This document shows, one piece after another, positions 35,305-44,780 of a DNA stretch of 64,000 nt. The DNA is from Alphaproteobacteria bacterium. GTDB lineage: Bacteria; Pseudomonadota; Alphaproteobacteria; Micropepsales; Micropepsaceae. Positions within the stretch are counted from its first letter, which is position 1. Every line of letters starts with the position of its first letter. Where the stretch lies: contig JAGWZW010000005.1 of the NCBI GenBank assembly GCA_018971835.1, positions 1 to 64,000 on the forward strand, read 5' to 3'. The notes below the pieces were generated by a model. The model was not told the origin of the DNA. It saw nothing but the letters and a program-made list of their open reading frames with translations, and did no database searches. Position numbers and translations under genes: made by a program.

Positions 35305-36753
35305 TCATGGGTGGCCGGACGAAACCTTTTCCGTCGCAAGGTCCGGCCCCGGCGTCAGCGGCAGCTTGGTGCGTTGTTCGATGATCGGCCGGGTCGGCCG
35401 GTCGAACAGCCAGATCACCGCGCCGGCCGCCGCCGGAATGGCCGCAGTGAGCAGGAAAAAGTGGCTCTTGTCCATCGTCGTCCAGAGGCTTCCCAGCACG
35501 CCGGCCAGCGTATAGCCCACGAAATTGGTGATGAACCAGAAACCCATCATCATCGACAGCACCTGCGGCGGCGCCAGCCGCGCCACCAGCGCCAGCCCGA
35601 TCGGCGACAGGTAAAGCTCGCCGACCGTATAGATGGCGAAGAACGGAACCAGCCAGGCCCACGAAGCCTGCCCGTGCGGACCGGCGAGGACCGCAACGCC
35701 GGCCATCAGCACATAGGAGATCGCCAGGAAGAAACATCCATAGGCCATCTTCAGGACCGTCGAGGGTTCGCGGCGCTTGCGCGCCTGCCGCGCCCACAGC
35801 CAGATCACCAACGGCGTGAACGCGAAGATCATGAACGGGTTGATCGACTGGGACCAGGTATAAGGTATTTGGAAATCCGCGACGCCCGGAATGAAGGTGC
35901 GGCTGGTAAAGTCGCGAGCCCACAGCGCGATGGTGATCGATTGCTGCTGATACGCCATCCAGAAGAACGACACCGGCAGGCACAGCACCACGATGGACAG
36001 GATCGCCTTCCAGTCCTGGCTCGTCAGCTTCTTGGGCGGCTCGGTTTGCTTTTCGGCCTTGAGCCTTGCCACGCGATCCGGCGGCAGGGCTCTCAGCACG
36101 AATAGATAGAGCAGCACGCCTAACGTCAGGCCGACGCCGGCAGCAAAGAAGCCCCAATGCCAGCCCACTTCCTCGCCCAGCGTGCCGCAGACCAGCGGGG
36201 CCAGCATCGCGCCAATGTTGATGCCAACATAGAAGATCGAATAAGCGCGGTCGATGCGGGAATCGCCGGCCTTGTAGAGATTGCCGACCTGCGTGGAGAT
36301 GTTCGGCTTGAAGAAGCCGTTGCCGATGATCATCAGCAGAAGGCCGATGAAGAACAGCGAATCCTGGGTCAGCGCGAACTGGCCGGCCGCCATCAGCACG
36401 CCGCCGAGGATCACCGTGTAACGCTGGCCCCAGTAACGGTCTGCGATCAGGCCGCCGAAGAACGGGGTGAGGTACACCAGGCCAGTATAGAGCCCGAACA
36501 AGTCCGCGGCCATTTGTGTGGGAGAGAGCGGGCCGAGTACGGATTCGAAGGCGGACTTGATCAGGGAATAGCCGATCACATGCTCGACATGGCCGGGCAG
36601 CAGTAATTGCTCGGTCAGGTAATACATGAAGATGGCGGCCATCCCGTAGTAGGAAAACCGTTCCGCCATTTCGGTGCTGAACAGATACGTCAATCCGATC
36701 GGATGCCCGAACACGGTTCGTTCCGTCGTTGCAGCGCCGTTCGTATCAGCCAT
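35305..36753 (-). CDS. Proton-dependent oligopeptide transporter, POT/PTR2 family
   Basis: A 482-residue major-facilitator protein with 12 to 14 membrane helices that imports di- and tripeptides with protons. The POT motif ExxERFxYYG is present as STEMAERFSYYGM (about 27-39). GLIADRYWGQRYTVILGG (about 99-116) and the PTR2 signature FYVGINIGAMLAPLV are clear. The ATG at 36753 is preceded by 153 bases with no gene, where its promoter should lie. It may be cotranscribed with metC and hisI. Confidence 0.9.
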   Translation of the reverse strand: MADTNGAATTERTVFGHPIGLTYLFSTEMAERFSYYGMAAIFMYYLTEQLLLPGHVEHVIGYSLIKSAFESVLGPLSPTQMAADLFGLYTGLVYLTPFFGGLIADRYWGQRYTVILGGVLMAAGQFALTQDSLFFIGLLLMIIGNGFFKPNISTQVGNLYKAGDSRIDRAYSIFYVGINIGAMLAPLVCGTLGEEVGWHWGFFAAGVGLTLGVLLYLFVLRALPPDRVARLKAEKQTEPPKKLTSQDWKAILSIVVLCLPVSFFWMAYQQQSITIALWARDFTSRTFIPGVADFQIPYTWSQSINPFMIFAFTPLVIWLWARQARKRREPSTVLKMAYGCFFLAISYVLMAGVAVLAGPHGQASWAWLVPFFAIYTVGELYLSPIGLALVARLAPPQVLSMMMGFWFITNFVGYTLAGVLGSLWTTMDKSHFFLLTAAIPAAAGAVIWLFDRPTRPIIEQRTKLPLTPGPDLATEKVSSGHP

Positions 36754-36906
36754 TCCCCTTAGCTCCCTGATCGTTCGTGGCGGCAGGAGTTTGCCCGCTC
36801 ACGTACCGGAAGGAAATGGGGCGGCCGCCGGGCGCGCGCATTTGCTCTGTTCACGAAGAATCTGCCACGGGTTCGCGGGGCGTTCTTCTGAATCTTTCGC
36901 GGGCGT

Positions 36907-37440
36907 TCAAGGCAGCTCGATATATCGGTCTTCACGCGTATAGGGCACGAAGCCGACGCGCTGGTAGAGCGGCAGCGCGCGCGGCGAATCGAGCGTACAG
37001 GTGTTGACGCGCAGCGTCTCGATGCCTTCGTCCCAGGCGTTGAGCACGCTCTGGAACAGGAAGTAATGGCCGAGATGACGGCCGATGTAATCTGGGATCA
37101 GGCCGAAATAGGAAAGCTGGCCCGCCGCCGGGTTGCGCAAATCGTATTCGGCCATGCCGGCGGGGCAGCCCTCGGCGTAGAGCACGTAGAGATGCACCTT
37201 GGGATTGTGCAGCAAGGTATCGAGCGCGATGTCGTCCAGCTTCTTGCGATCCACCCAGTAATGTGCGTGGCCCACGGTGTCATAAAGATAGCGGTAGAAA
37301 TGCACCGGCGGGTTTTCCGCGCGCAGCAGCGCGATGCGGCCGGGCGGGGCCGGCGGCGGCGTCATGGCAGGCCGTGCCGTCATCTCAAGGAAGGTAACGA
37401 CGGTGGGGATGCGTTTGGGTGCCTTGGCGGCTGGGCTCAC
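36907..37440 (-). CDS. GNAT-family acetyltransferase in a cysteine/sulfur operon
   Basis: A 177-residue GNAT protein. The C-terminal half carries the acetyl-CoA fold: YFGLIPDYIGRHLGHYFLFQ (about 112-131, with RxxGxG-like RHLGH), then LRVNTCTLDSPRALPLYQRV ending in GFVPYTRE. I use GTG 37440, with GAGGG seven bases upstream and ten bases after the sseA stop. An internal ATG lies further in, but would cut the domain short only slightly. The substrate is unknown. The operon cysK-sseA-gnat suggests a thiol-linked amine or amino-acid substrate at most as a guess. Confidence 0.78.
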   Translation of the reverse strand: MSPAAKAPKRIPTVVTFLEMTARPAMTPPPAPPGRIALLRAENPPVHFYRYLYDTVGHAHYWVDRKKLDDIALDTLLHNPKVHLYVLYAEGCPAGMAEYDLRNPAAGQLSYFGLIPDYIGRHLGHYFLFQSVLNAWDEGIETLRVNTCTLDSPRALPLYQRVGFVPYTREDRYIELP

Positions 37441-37450
37441 GGGATGGCCC

Positions 37451-38293
37451 TCACAGGATTGCGACCGGTGCTTCGGGGCGCGCACCCCATTCGGACCACG
37501 AGCCGTCATAGACCGCGCCTTCGTTTACGCCGATGCTGTGCAGCGCCAAGAGCAGCGCCGCCGCGGTCACGCCAGAGCCGCAGGTAGTGATGACCGGCTT
37601 GGCGAGGTCGATCCCGCATTCGCTGAACCATTGGCGCAGTTCCTCCGGCGGACGCAGCGTGCCGTCATCCTCCATCAGTTCGGCGAAATAGGCGTTGAGG
37701 CTGCCCGGGATGTGGCCGCGGCGCAGGCCGGGGCGCGGCTCCTCCACGCGCCCGGCGAAGCGCGCCGGGCTCCTGGCGTCGACGATCTGCTCGCCGTTCA
37801 TGGCCGCCGCGATCATTTGTTCGAAATCGCGCACCAGGAGATTGTTGGGACGGGGTGTGAAGTGGCGCGGCTGTGGCACCGGCACCAGATCGTCCAGCGG
37901 GCGGCCCTCGCGGCGCCATTTGGGCAGGCCGCCGTCCAGCACCACGACGTCCTCATGCCCCATCGCGCGCAGCATCCACCAGGCGCGCGGCGCGGAGAAC
38001 AGGCCCATCCCGTCATAGACCACGATCAGGTGCCCGTCGCCCAGGCCCAGCTTGCGCATGCGGCTGGCGAATTTCGGCGCCGGCGGCAGCATGTGCGGGT
38101 AGGGGCTGGTTTCGTCGGAGAGATCGTCGATATCGAAAAACACAGCGCCCGGGATATGCGCGCTCTGGTATTCGGCCCTGGCGTCGCGCTTGTCCTGCGG
38201 CAGATACCAAGAGGCATCGGCCACGCGCACGTCCGGCGCGTTCAGATGCTGTGCCAGCCATTCGGTCGAGACGAGCGGGGAATTGGGTTTCAT
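37451..38293 (-). CDS. sseA: 3-mercaptopyruvate sulfurtransferase, two rhodanese domains (SseA)
   Basis: A 280-residue protein of two rhodanese domains. The first (about 8-130) is structural, with PQDKRDARAEYQSAHIPGA and VYDGMGLFSAPRAWW. The second (about 155-275) holds the catalytic cysteine in ITTCGSGVTAAALLLAL. The CGSGVTA loop is typical of mercaptopyruvate sulfurtransferases (CG[ST]GVT). It moves sulfur from mercaptopyruvate to a thiol acceptor. The ATG at 38293 overlaps cysK by four bases, tying it to cysteine metabolism. Confidence 0.92.
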   Translation of the reverse strand: MKPNSPLVSTEWLAQHLNAPDVRVADASWYLPQDKRDARAEYQSAHIPGAVFFDIDDLSDETSPYPHMLPPAPKFASRMRKLGLGDGHLIVVYDGMGLFSAPRAWWMLRAMGHEDVVVLDGGLPKWRREGRPLDDLVPVPQPRHFTPRPNNLLVRDFEQMIAAAMNGEQIVDARSPARFAGRVEEPRPGLRRGHIPGSLNAYFAELMEDDGTLRPPEELRQWFSECGIDLAKPVITTCGSGVTAAALLLALHSIGVNEGAVYDGSWSEWGARPEAPVAIL

Positions 38294-39324
38294 TGGAACG
38301 GTACCGTGATCGCTTGGCGCGGGCTGGCCAGCCAATGCGGCGCGGGCAGGCCCTTGGACTTGAGAAATTCCGGATTGAACAGCTTGCTCTGGTAGCGTGT
38401 GCCGAAGTCGCATAGCACCGTGACGATTGTGTGGCCGGGCCCCATCTCCTTCGCCATGCGGATGGCGCCGGCCACGTTGATGCCGGTCGAGCCGCCCAGG
38501 CACAGGCCTTCGTGTTCAAGCAGGTCGAACAGGATCGGCAGCATTTCCTCGTCGGAAATCTCATAGGCGTCGTCGATGGGCGCGCCTTCGAGATTGGCGG
38601 TGACGCGGTTCTGCCCGATGCCCTCGGTGATCGAGGAGCCGTGAGCCGAAAGCTCGCCAGTCTTGATCCAGGAATAGATGGCGGCGCCCAGCGGATCGGC
38701 GGCAACAATCCGCACCGCGGAATTGCGCTCCTTGAGGGCGATGGCAGTACCGGCCAGCGTGCCGCCGGTGCCGACGGCGGCGACGAAGCCGTCGATCCGG
38801 CCGCCGGTCTGCGCCCAGATTTCCGGCCCGGTGGTTTCGACATGGGCCTGGCGGTTGGCGACATTGTCGAACTGGTTGGCCCAGAGCGCGCCGTTCGGCT
38901 CGCTGGCGGCGAGCTGTTCGGCCAGGCGGCCGGAGACTTTCACGTAGTTGTTGGGATCGCGATAGGGCTTGGCCGGAACCTCGATCAGCTCGGCGCCCAT
39001 CAGGCGCAGCGCGTCCTTCTTTTCCTGGCTCTGGGTGTCGGGGATGACGATGACGGTGCGAAAGCCCAGCGCGTTGCCCACCACGGCCAGACCGATGCCG
39101 GTATTGCCCGCCGTGCCCTCCACGATCGCCCCGCCGGGCTTCAGCATTCCTCTGGCGATGGCGTCCTTGACGATGAACAGGGCCGCGCGGTCCTTGACCG
39201 ACTGGCCCGGGTTCATGAACTCGGCCTTGCCCAGGATTTCGCAGCCCGTGGCCTCCGAGGCGCGGCGAAGGCGGATCAGCGGCGTATTCCCGATGGCGGC
39301 AAGACTGTCGATGCGGATGTCCAT
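38290..39324 (-). CDS. cysK: Cysteine synthase (O-acetylserine sulfhydrylase, CysK type)
   Basis: A 344-residue PLP enzyme making cysteine from O-acetylserine and sulfide. The PLP lysine is in FMNPGQSVKDRAAL (about 36-49), the substrate loop is EGTAGNTGIGLAVVG, and GTGGTLAGTAIAL binds the PLP phosphate. The GTAGNTG variant in place of the usual GTSGNTG, and a C-terminal extension of about 30 residues, mark the longer alphaproteobacterial CysK type. Cystathionine beta-synthase-like activity cannot be excluded. The start at 39324 has only a weak ribosome site. It leads the operon cysK-sseA-gnat. Confidence 0.88.
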   Translation of the reverse strand: MDIRIDSLAAIGNTPLIRLRRASEATGCEILGKAEFMNPGQSVKDRAALFIVKDAIARGMLKPGGAIVEGTAGNTGIGLAVVGNALGFRTVIVIPDTQSQEKKDALRLMGAELIEVPAKPYRDPNNYVKVSGRLAEQLAASEPNGALWANQFDNVANRQAHVETTGPEIWAQTGGRIDGFVAAVGTGGTLAGTAIALKERNSAVRIVAADPLGAAIYSWIKTGELSAHGSSITEGIGQNRVTANLEGAPIDDAYEISDEEMLPILFDLLEHEGLCLGGSTGINVAGAIRMAKEMGPGHTIVTVLCDFGTRYQSKLFNPEFLKSKGLPAPHWLASPRQAITVPFQ

Positions 39325-39387
39325 AGGTCCAGAAAATGGGAGATTCTGCCCGAACCTAAAGGCGCCGGCGGATCGCTTCAAGCCGGG

Positions 39388-40821
39388 CTATCTCTTTCGG
39401 GCGGGCTGTCGGGCCCGAAAGGCGGCCAGCGCGCGTGCCCGCCCTGCCGCGAGATCGACGACCGGAAGGGGGTAGTTCCGGCCCGGCCGCAGTCCGGCTT
39501 CGGCCAGCGCGATGGCAGGTGCCTGCCAGGGCCGGTGGATATGGCGGGCAGGCAGCCCCGTCAGTTCGGGTACGAAACGGCGGACATAGTCGCCCTCGGG
39601 GTCGAATTTTTCGCCCTGCAGCACCGGATTGAAGATGCGGAAGAACGGGGCGGCGTCAGCGCCGCAACCCGCCACCCACTGCCAACCCGCAGCATTGTTG
39701 GCAAGATCGGCGTCAAGCAGCGTGTCCCAGAACCAGGCCTCGCCGCGCTGCCAGGGGATCAAGAGATGCTTGGTCAGGAACGAGGCCACGATCATGCGCA
39801 CGCGGTTGTGCATCCAGCCGGTCTGCCACAGCTCCCGCATTCCCGCATCAACGATGGGGATGCCCGTTTGACCCTTGCTCCAGGCTTCGAAGGCGGCCGG
39901 ATCGTCCGTCCACGGAAATTCTGCGAATCCGGCATCAAGCGGTTCGTCGGGCAAGGTCGGGAAGTGATAGAGCAGGTGATAGGCGAATTCACGCCAGGCC
40001 AGTTCCGACAGGTATTTCTCGCCGTCGTCCGGCAGTTCATAGGTTTTCGCACGGATCGCATGCCATGCTTGACGCGGCGAGATTTCTCCCCAATGCAGGT
40101 GGGGTGACAGGCGCGAGGTCGCCACCAGATCCGGCCGGTCGCGCAGGTCCGGGTAATCGACCGCACGGATAAGAAAGTCATCAAGCTTTGCGGCGGCGCC
40201 CGCTTCGCCCGGTGCCCAGTGCGGCCGGAAGCCGTCGGCCCAGTTGGGCGCAATGGGCGCCAGCCGCCAGGCCGCCAGGGCATCGCCGGCGACGGTGCCG
40301 GCGAAAAATGTCAGCGTGCGTGGCACCGGCGCGGGGCGGGTAACCTCGCGCTGGCGCAGCGCCTTCCAGAACGGCGTGAAAACGCGGAACGGCGCGCCGG
40401 CCTTCGTTGCTATCTGCCACGGTTCCACCAGCAGCGCAGCATTGCAGCTTTTGGTTTCAATACCGGCGTTGGCGAGATGGGTTTTCAGCGCTGTGTCGCG
40501 CGCGACGGCATAAGGCTCATAGCAGCGGTTCCAGACCACCGCGCCCGCCGATATCTCGCGCACCACCGCGGGAAGAATTTTTTCCGCCGGTCCGCGCCGC
40601 AGCACCAGCCTGCCGCCGAGCAGCGCCAGTTCGCGCCCCAGCGCAGCAAGACTTTCATCCAGCCACCAGCGCGAGGCGCCGCCGAAGCGCCAGCGCCCGG
40701 ACGTCTCATCGTCCAGTATGTAAAGGCAAAGCAAAGGCCGGCCGCTGGCGGCGGCATGGGCGAGGGCGGGATTGTCGGCGAGGCGCAGATCCTGCCGGAA
40801 CCAGACGATAATCGGACTCAT
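39388..40821 (-). CDS. phrB: Deoxyribodipyrimidine photolyase (class I, PhrB)
   Basis: A 477-residue light-dependent DNA repair flavoprotein. The N-terminal antenna domain starts IVWFRQDLRLADNPAL (about 5-20). The C-terminal FAD domain has SRLSPHLHWGEISPRQAWHA, WMHNRVRMIVASFLTKHLL and NAAGWQWVAGCGADAAPFFR, all diagnostic of class I CPD photolyases and cryptochromes. The EFAYHLLYHFP and the tryptophan-rich path are intact. It follows a DUF3175 gene by 33 bases. Confidence 0.93.
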   Translation of the reverse strand: MSPIIVWFRQDLRLADNPALAHAAASGRPLLCLYILDDETSGRWRFGGASRWWLDESLAALGRELALLGGRLVLRRGPAEKILPAVVREISAGAVVWNRCYEPYAVARDTALKTHLANAGIETKSCNAALLVEPWQIATKAGAPFRVFTPFWKALRQREVTRPAPVPRTLTFFAGTVAGDALAAWRLAPIAPNWADGFRPHWAPGEAGAAAKLDDFLIRAVDYPDLRDRPDLVATSRLSPHLHWGEISPRQAWHAIRAKTYELPDDGEKYLSELAWREFAYHLLYHFPTLPDEPLDAGFAEFPWTDDPAAFEAWSKGQTGIPIVDAGMRELWQTGWMHNRVRMIVASFLTKHLLIPWQRGEAWFWDTLLDADLANNAAGWQWVAGCGADAAPFFRIFNPVLQGEKFDPEGDYVRRFVPELTGLPARHIHRPWQAPAIALAEAGLRPGRNYPLPVVDLAAGRARALAAFRARQPARKR

Positions 40822-40854
40822 GCCATGAGCATATGCGGTTGAAAGGCCGTGTCA

Positions 40855-41166
40855 TCAAGCACGGCCGAAGAGCTTCTTCAACTCGAGCTTGGCCTGTTCC
40901 AGCACGCGCTTCTGCGCTTCGGGCAGGTTGTGGCCGGCGCGGTTGATGTAGAATACCAGCATCGACAGCGCTGAGCGATAGGGCCCGGCCTTGCGGCTTG
41001 TGCTTGCTTCGGCCGAACGCTTGAGCGAAGCGGCAATCCTTTTCGGATCGCCCCAAGTGAAGACGCCTTCTTCAAGATCGAGCGCAGCGCTCTGCTGCGT
41101 CACGCGCGCCGACCAACGCCTGGTGGCGCTGGATGTTGCAGTGCGGGATCTGGGCTGCGATTTCAT
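40855..41166 (-). CDS. DUF3175 family protein
   Basis: A 103-residue basic protein. The segments LEEGVFTWGDPKRIAASLKR and SALSMLVFYINRAGHNL are characteristic of DUF3175. No catalytic motif is visible. The start at 41166 begins MKSQPRSR. It probably shares an mRNA with the photolyase gene downstream, suggesting but not proving a DNA-related or stress role. The 157 bases upstream separate it from a divergent peptidase gene. Confidence 0.75.
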   Translation of the reverse strand: MKSQPRSRTATSSATRRWSARVTQQSAALDLEEGVFTWGDPKRIAASLKRSAEASTSRKAGPYRSALSMLVFYINRAGHNLPEAQKRVLEQAKLELKKLFGRA

Positions 41167-41323
41167 GTGAGAAAGTTTAGCGCAGCCTGGCCGTCCGGCC
41201 CTGTGCGAAATCAACACACGCCACGCGGCATCAAGTTTTGGTGATTTTGCCCACCCTCGCGAAGACGTGTAGAAGCGGGGCTTGTCGCGGGCATTCAGCG
41301 CCCGCTCCTGCGAGGGGATATCC

Positions 41324-43471
41324 ATGACGCATCGAACCTGCACTGTTCTTCTGGGCGTTGCCGCGCTGGCGCTCGCCGTCGCGGCCGGTCCTGCCGCGGC
41401 TTCGTCCTCCGGCGTACAAGGCGCCGCCGACCCGTTTGCGGCGCCCAGCTCGCTGCCGTTCCAGGCGCCGCAATTCAATCTCATCAAGGACAGCGATTTC
41501 GAACCCGCCATCGACGAGGGCATGAAGCGCCAGCTCGCCGAGATCGACAGGATCGCGAACAATCCCGAGCCGGCGACGTTCGATAACACCATCGTGGCGA
41601 TGGAAAAATCCGGCCAGATGCTCGATCGTGTGACGCGGGTGTTCTTCGCGTTGGCCCAGGCCAATACCGACAACACGCTGCAAAAAGTCGAGGAAACGGA
41701 AGCCCCGCGTCTCGCCGCCGAACAGGATGCGATCAATCTCAACGCGAAGCTGTTTGCGCGCGTCAAGGCCGTCTACGACACGCGTGACAGTCTGCATCTG
41801 AGCCCCGAGGCGCTGCAGCTGGTGAAGGTCTATTATCATCAGTTCATTCACGCCGGCGCCGAACTCAACGATGCCGACAAGGCCCGCTTGCGCGACATCA
41901 ACAAGCAGCTCTCGACCCTCGAGACACTTTTCAACAAGAAGCTGCTAGCCGGTACGAAAGACAATGCGCTGGTTGTGGATGACAAGTCCAAGCTGGCGGG
42001 CTTGAGCGCGGGCGCGATTGCGGCGGCCGCGCAGGCCGCCTACGCGCGGGGCCTCAAGGGCAAATGGGTAATTCCGCTGCAGAACACCACCCAGCAGCCC
42101 GCGCTCACGTCCCTCGAAAATCGCGACGTGCGCCATGAGCTGTTCGAGGATTCCTGGAACCGCACCGAACGCGGCGGCGCCAACGATACGCGCGACACGA
42201 TCGCCGCACTTGCTAGCTTGCGTGCTGAAAAGGCCAAGCTGCTGGGTTATCCGAACTATGCCGCCTATATCCTCGAAGATCAGATGGCCAAGACGCCCGA
42301 CGCGGTGCTGAAGTTCATGGACCAGATGGTGCCGGCGACCGTTGCCAAGGCCGGCAATGAAGCTAAGGCGCTGCAGGCCCTGATCGACAAGGACGGCAAG
42401 CACTTCAAGCTCGAACCCTGGGATTGGGAGTATTACTCGGAGAAACTGCGCAAGGCGAAATACGATCTCGACGAGAACGAGATCAAACCCTATTTCGAAC
42501 TGCACAATGTGCTCACCAATGGCGTGTTCTACGCGGCGCACGAGCTGTACGGCGTCACCTTCAAGGAACGCAAGGATCTGCCCGTCTATCAGCCGGACAT
42601 GATGGTATATGAGGTGTTCGACAAGGACGGCTCGTCGCTCGGCCTGATCTATTTCGACTACTTCAAGCGCGACAACAAGTCCGGCGGCGCCTGGATGGAC
42701 AATTTCGTCGGCCAGTCCAAGCTGCTCGGCACCAAACCGGTGGTGTTCAATGTCGCCAATTTCACCAAACCGGCGCCCGGCCAGCCCGCGCTGCTGACCT
42801 TCGACGATGTGACCACCATGTTCCACGAGTTCGGCCACGCGCTGCATGGACTGTTCGCGGACGAGGAATATCCCACGCTCTCCGGTACCAACGTGGCGCG
42901 CGATTTTGTGGAGTTCCCCTCACAGTTCAACGAACACTGGGCGCTGAATGCCAAGGTGCTGGGGCGCTATGCGGTCAATTACAAGACCGGAAAGCCTATG
43001 CCGCCGGCGCTGGTGGAGAAAATCAAGAAGGCCGCCAAGTTCAACCAGGGCTACGAGCTGGGCGAACTGCTGGCTGCCGCCGAACTCGACATGCAGTGGC
43101 ACATGCTGCCGGCGGGCGCCCCCAAGCAGAACCCCGATACCTTCGAGATCACGGCGCTGAAGAAGTCGCACGTCTACATGCCGGACGTGCCGACGCGTTA
43201 CCGCTCCAGCTACTTCCTGCACATCTGGAGCAATGGCTACGCCGCCGGTTACTACGCCTATTTGTGGACCGAGATGCTGGACGACGACGCCTATCACTGG
43301 TTCACGACGCATGGTGGGCTAACGCGGGAGAACGGCCAGCGCTTCCGCGACCTTATCTTGTCGCGCGGCCACACCGAGGATTACGGCGCCATGTTCCGGG
43401 CCTTCTACGGCAAGGATCCGGAGATCGGCCCGATGCTGGAGCACCGCGGCCTGGTCAAGGGCGCCGACTGA
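41324..43471 (+). CDS. M3-family peptidyl-dipeptidase, exported (Dcp-like)
   Basis: A 715-residue zinc metallopeptidase of family M3. A signal peptide (MTHRTCTVLLGVAALALAVA, ending near AAAS at residue 27) sends it to the periplasm. The zinc site HEFGHALHGLF (about 504-514) has both histidines and the glutamate, and the third ligand is in the following ARDFVEFPSQFNEHW stretch. DDAYHWFTTHGGL and HTEDYGAMFRAFYGKDP match the C-terminal region of Dcp. It removes dipeptides from peptide C termini. GAGGGG lies before the ATG at 41324. Confidence 0.9.
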   Translation: MTHRTCTVLLGVAALALAVAAGPAAASSSGVQGAADPFAAPSSLPFQAPQFNLIKDSDFEPAIDEGMKRQLAEIDRIANNPEPATFDNTIVAMEKSGQMLDRVTRVFFALAQANTDNTLQKVEETEAPRLAAEQDAINLNAKLFARVKAVYDTRDSLHLSPEALQLVKVYYHQFIHAGAELNDADKARLRDINKQLSTLETLFNKKLLAGTKDNALVVDDKSKLAGLSAGAIAAAAQAAYARGLKGKWVIPLQNTTQQPALTSLENRDVRHELFEDSWNRTERGGANDTRDTIAALASLRAEKAKLLGYPNYAAYILEDQMAKTPDAVLKFMDQMVPATVAKAGNEAKALQALIDKDGKHFKLEPWDWEYYSEKLRKAKYDLDENEIKPYFELHNVLTNGVFYAAHELYGVTFKERKDLPVYQPDMMVYEVFDKDGSSLGLIYFDYFKRDNKSGGAWMDNFVGQSKLLGTKPVVFNVANFTKPAPGQPALLTFDDVTTMFHEFGHALHGLFADEEYPTLSGTNVARDFVEFPSQFNEHWALNAKVLGRYAVNYKTGKPMPPALVEKIKKAAKFNQGYELGELLAAAELDMQWHMLPAGAPKQNPDTFEITALKKSHVYMPDVPTRYRSSYFLHIWSNGYAAGYYAYLWTEMLDDDAYHWFTTHGGLTRENGQRFRDLILSRGHTEDYGAMFRAFYGKDPEIGPMLEHRGLVKGAD

Positions 43472-43480
43472 CGGAGTTGC

Positions 43481-43510
43481 CCGGCCCGGATGTGCAGGCG
43501 TCCGGGCCGG
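43481..43510. terminator. Bidirectional terminator-like hairpin between convergent genes
   Basis: CCGGCCCGGA (43481-43490) pairs perfectly with TCCGGGCCGG (43501-43510) across a ten-base loop. It lies nine bases after the peptidase stop and seven before the end of the opposing gene. Both strands would form the hairpin. A short TTGCATATTA follows, with no long U-run. Confidence 0.65.
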
Positions 43511-43517
43511 TTGCATA

Positions 43518-44636
43518 TTAACCCCAAATTTCTTTGGCTGTTTCTACGATCAGCCGCAGTTTGGCGATCTGGTCCTCACGGGTGACGGCATTGCCTTCCT
43601 GCGTGGAGGAGAAGCCGCACTGTGGGCCCAGGCAGAGCTGCTCGAGCGGTGCGTATTTGGCGGCCTGGTCGACGCGGCGTTTGAGGTCGTCCTTATTCTC
43701 CAGCGCCGGGCGCTTGGTGGTGACGAGGCCCAGCACCACCTTCTTGCCCTTTGGCAGGAAGCGCAGCGGCTCGAAGCCGCCGGAGCGCTCGTCGTCGAAT
43801 TCCAGGAAATAGCCATCGACGTTGAGTTGGTTGAACAGCGCGTCGGCGACATAGTCGTAGCCGCCGCTGGCTACCCACGACGAGCGGAAATTGCCGCGGC
43901 ACAGATGCGTGCAGAGCGTCATGCCCGCGGGTTTGTTGGCGATCGCGGCATTGAAGACGCGGATATAGGTCAGGTGCTGCTTTTCGGGATCGCCGCCCAG
44001 TTCGGCGATGTATTTGCGCTGGGCCGGATCGTTCAGATAGGCGAGGCTGGTGTCGTCGAGTTGCAGATAGGAGCAGCCCTGCTTGCCCAGGGCCGCGATC
44101 TCCTGCGAATAAACGCGTGCCAGATCGCTCCAGAATTCCTCGATGTCGGGATAGACGCTTTGGTCGATGATGGTGCTGCCGCCGCGGTAATGCAGCATGG
44201 ACGGCGAGGGGATGGTGAGCTTGGGCGTTCCGGTCTTCACCACTGATTTCAGATAGGCGAAGGCGTCGGCAAAGATGGTCTTCCCCAGATGCAGCTTGCC
44301 GGCGATATGGGGCTTGGTCGGCGTGAAGGCGATATCGCCCTTCTCGTTGTGGAACTGGACCTGAAGATTGTCCTGCTCCTTGGTGACGCCGCCGATCTGG
44401 TAGAGGAAATCCATGTGCCAGGAGGCGCGGCGGAACTCGCCATCGGTGATGGCAGGGAGTCCGATGTCCTCCTGCATCCGCACCGCCTCGGCAATGGCCG
44501 CGTCCTCCTGCCGGCGCAGATCCTCGGTGCTGACCAGGCCTTTCTGGTAGTCCGCACGGGCCGCGAGCAATTCCTTCGGGCGCAGCAGGCTGCCGACATG
44601 GTCGGCGCGGAACGGCGGTGCGATGGTCGATGTCAA
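43518..44636 (-). CDS. MetE C-domain-like methyltransferase (cobalamin-independent methionine synthase family)
   Basis: A 372-residue protein corresponding to the catalytic C-terminal half of MetE. The zinc ligands are in TLCTHLCRGNF (His and Cys), the glutamate region FLEFDDERSGG, and Cys in CLGPQCGFSS. The aspartate motif YLQLDDTSLAYL is also present. Proteins of this size (YxjG/core-MetE type) methylate homocysteine or a related thiol, though the methyl donor is uncertain. The start is TTG at 44636, with GGAGGG seven bases upstream and no nearby ATG. It stands alone; the 144 bases upstream hold its promoter. Confidence 0.88.
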   Translation of the reverse strand: MTSTIAPPFRADHVGSLLRPKELLAARADYQKGLVSTEDLRRQEDAAIAEAVRMQEDIGLPAITDGEFRRASWHMDFLYQIGGVTKEQDNLQVQFHNEKGDIAFTPTKPHIAGKLHLGKTIFADAFAYLKSVVKTGTPKLTIPSPSMLHYRGGSTIIDQSVYPDIEEFWSDLARVYSQEIAALGKQGCSYLQLDDTSLAYLNDPAQRKYIAELGGDPEKQHLTYIRVFNAAIANKPAGMTLCTHLCRGNFRSSWVASGGYDYVADALFNQLNVDGYFLEFDDERSGGFEPLRFLPKGKKVVLGLVTTKRPALENKDDLKRRVDQAAKYAPLEQLCLGPQCGFSSTQEGNAVTREDQIAKLRLIVETAKEIWG

Positions 44637-44780
44637 AATCAGTCCCTCCCTGTGTTTGCAGATCGGGGAAGGTGCCGAAAGTGCGACGCGGTCGCAATAG
44701 TCCCTGAAGATGACAGTGGCCCGGCAATAAAATTACGGAAACAGGCGATTCTTGCCGCTAATGCCTTACCGGCAAGCCGC

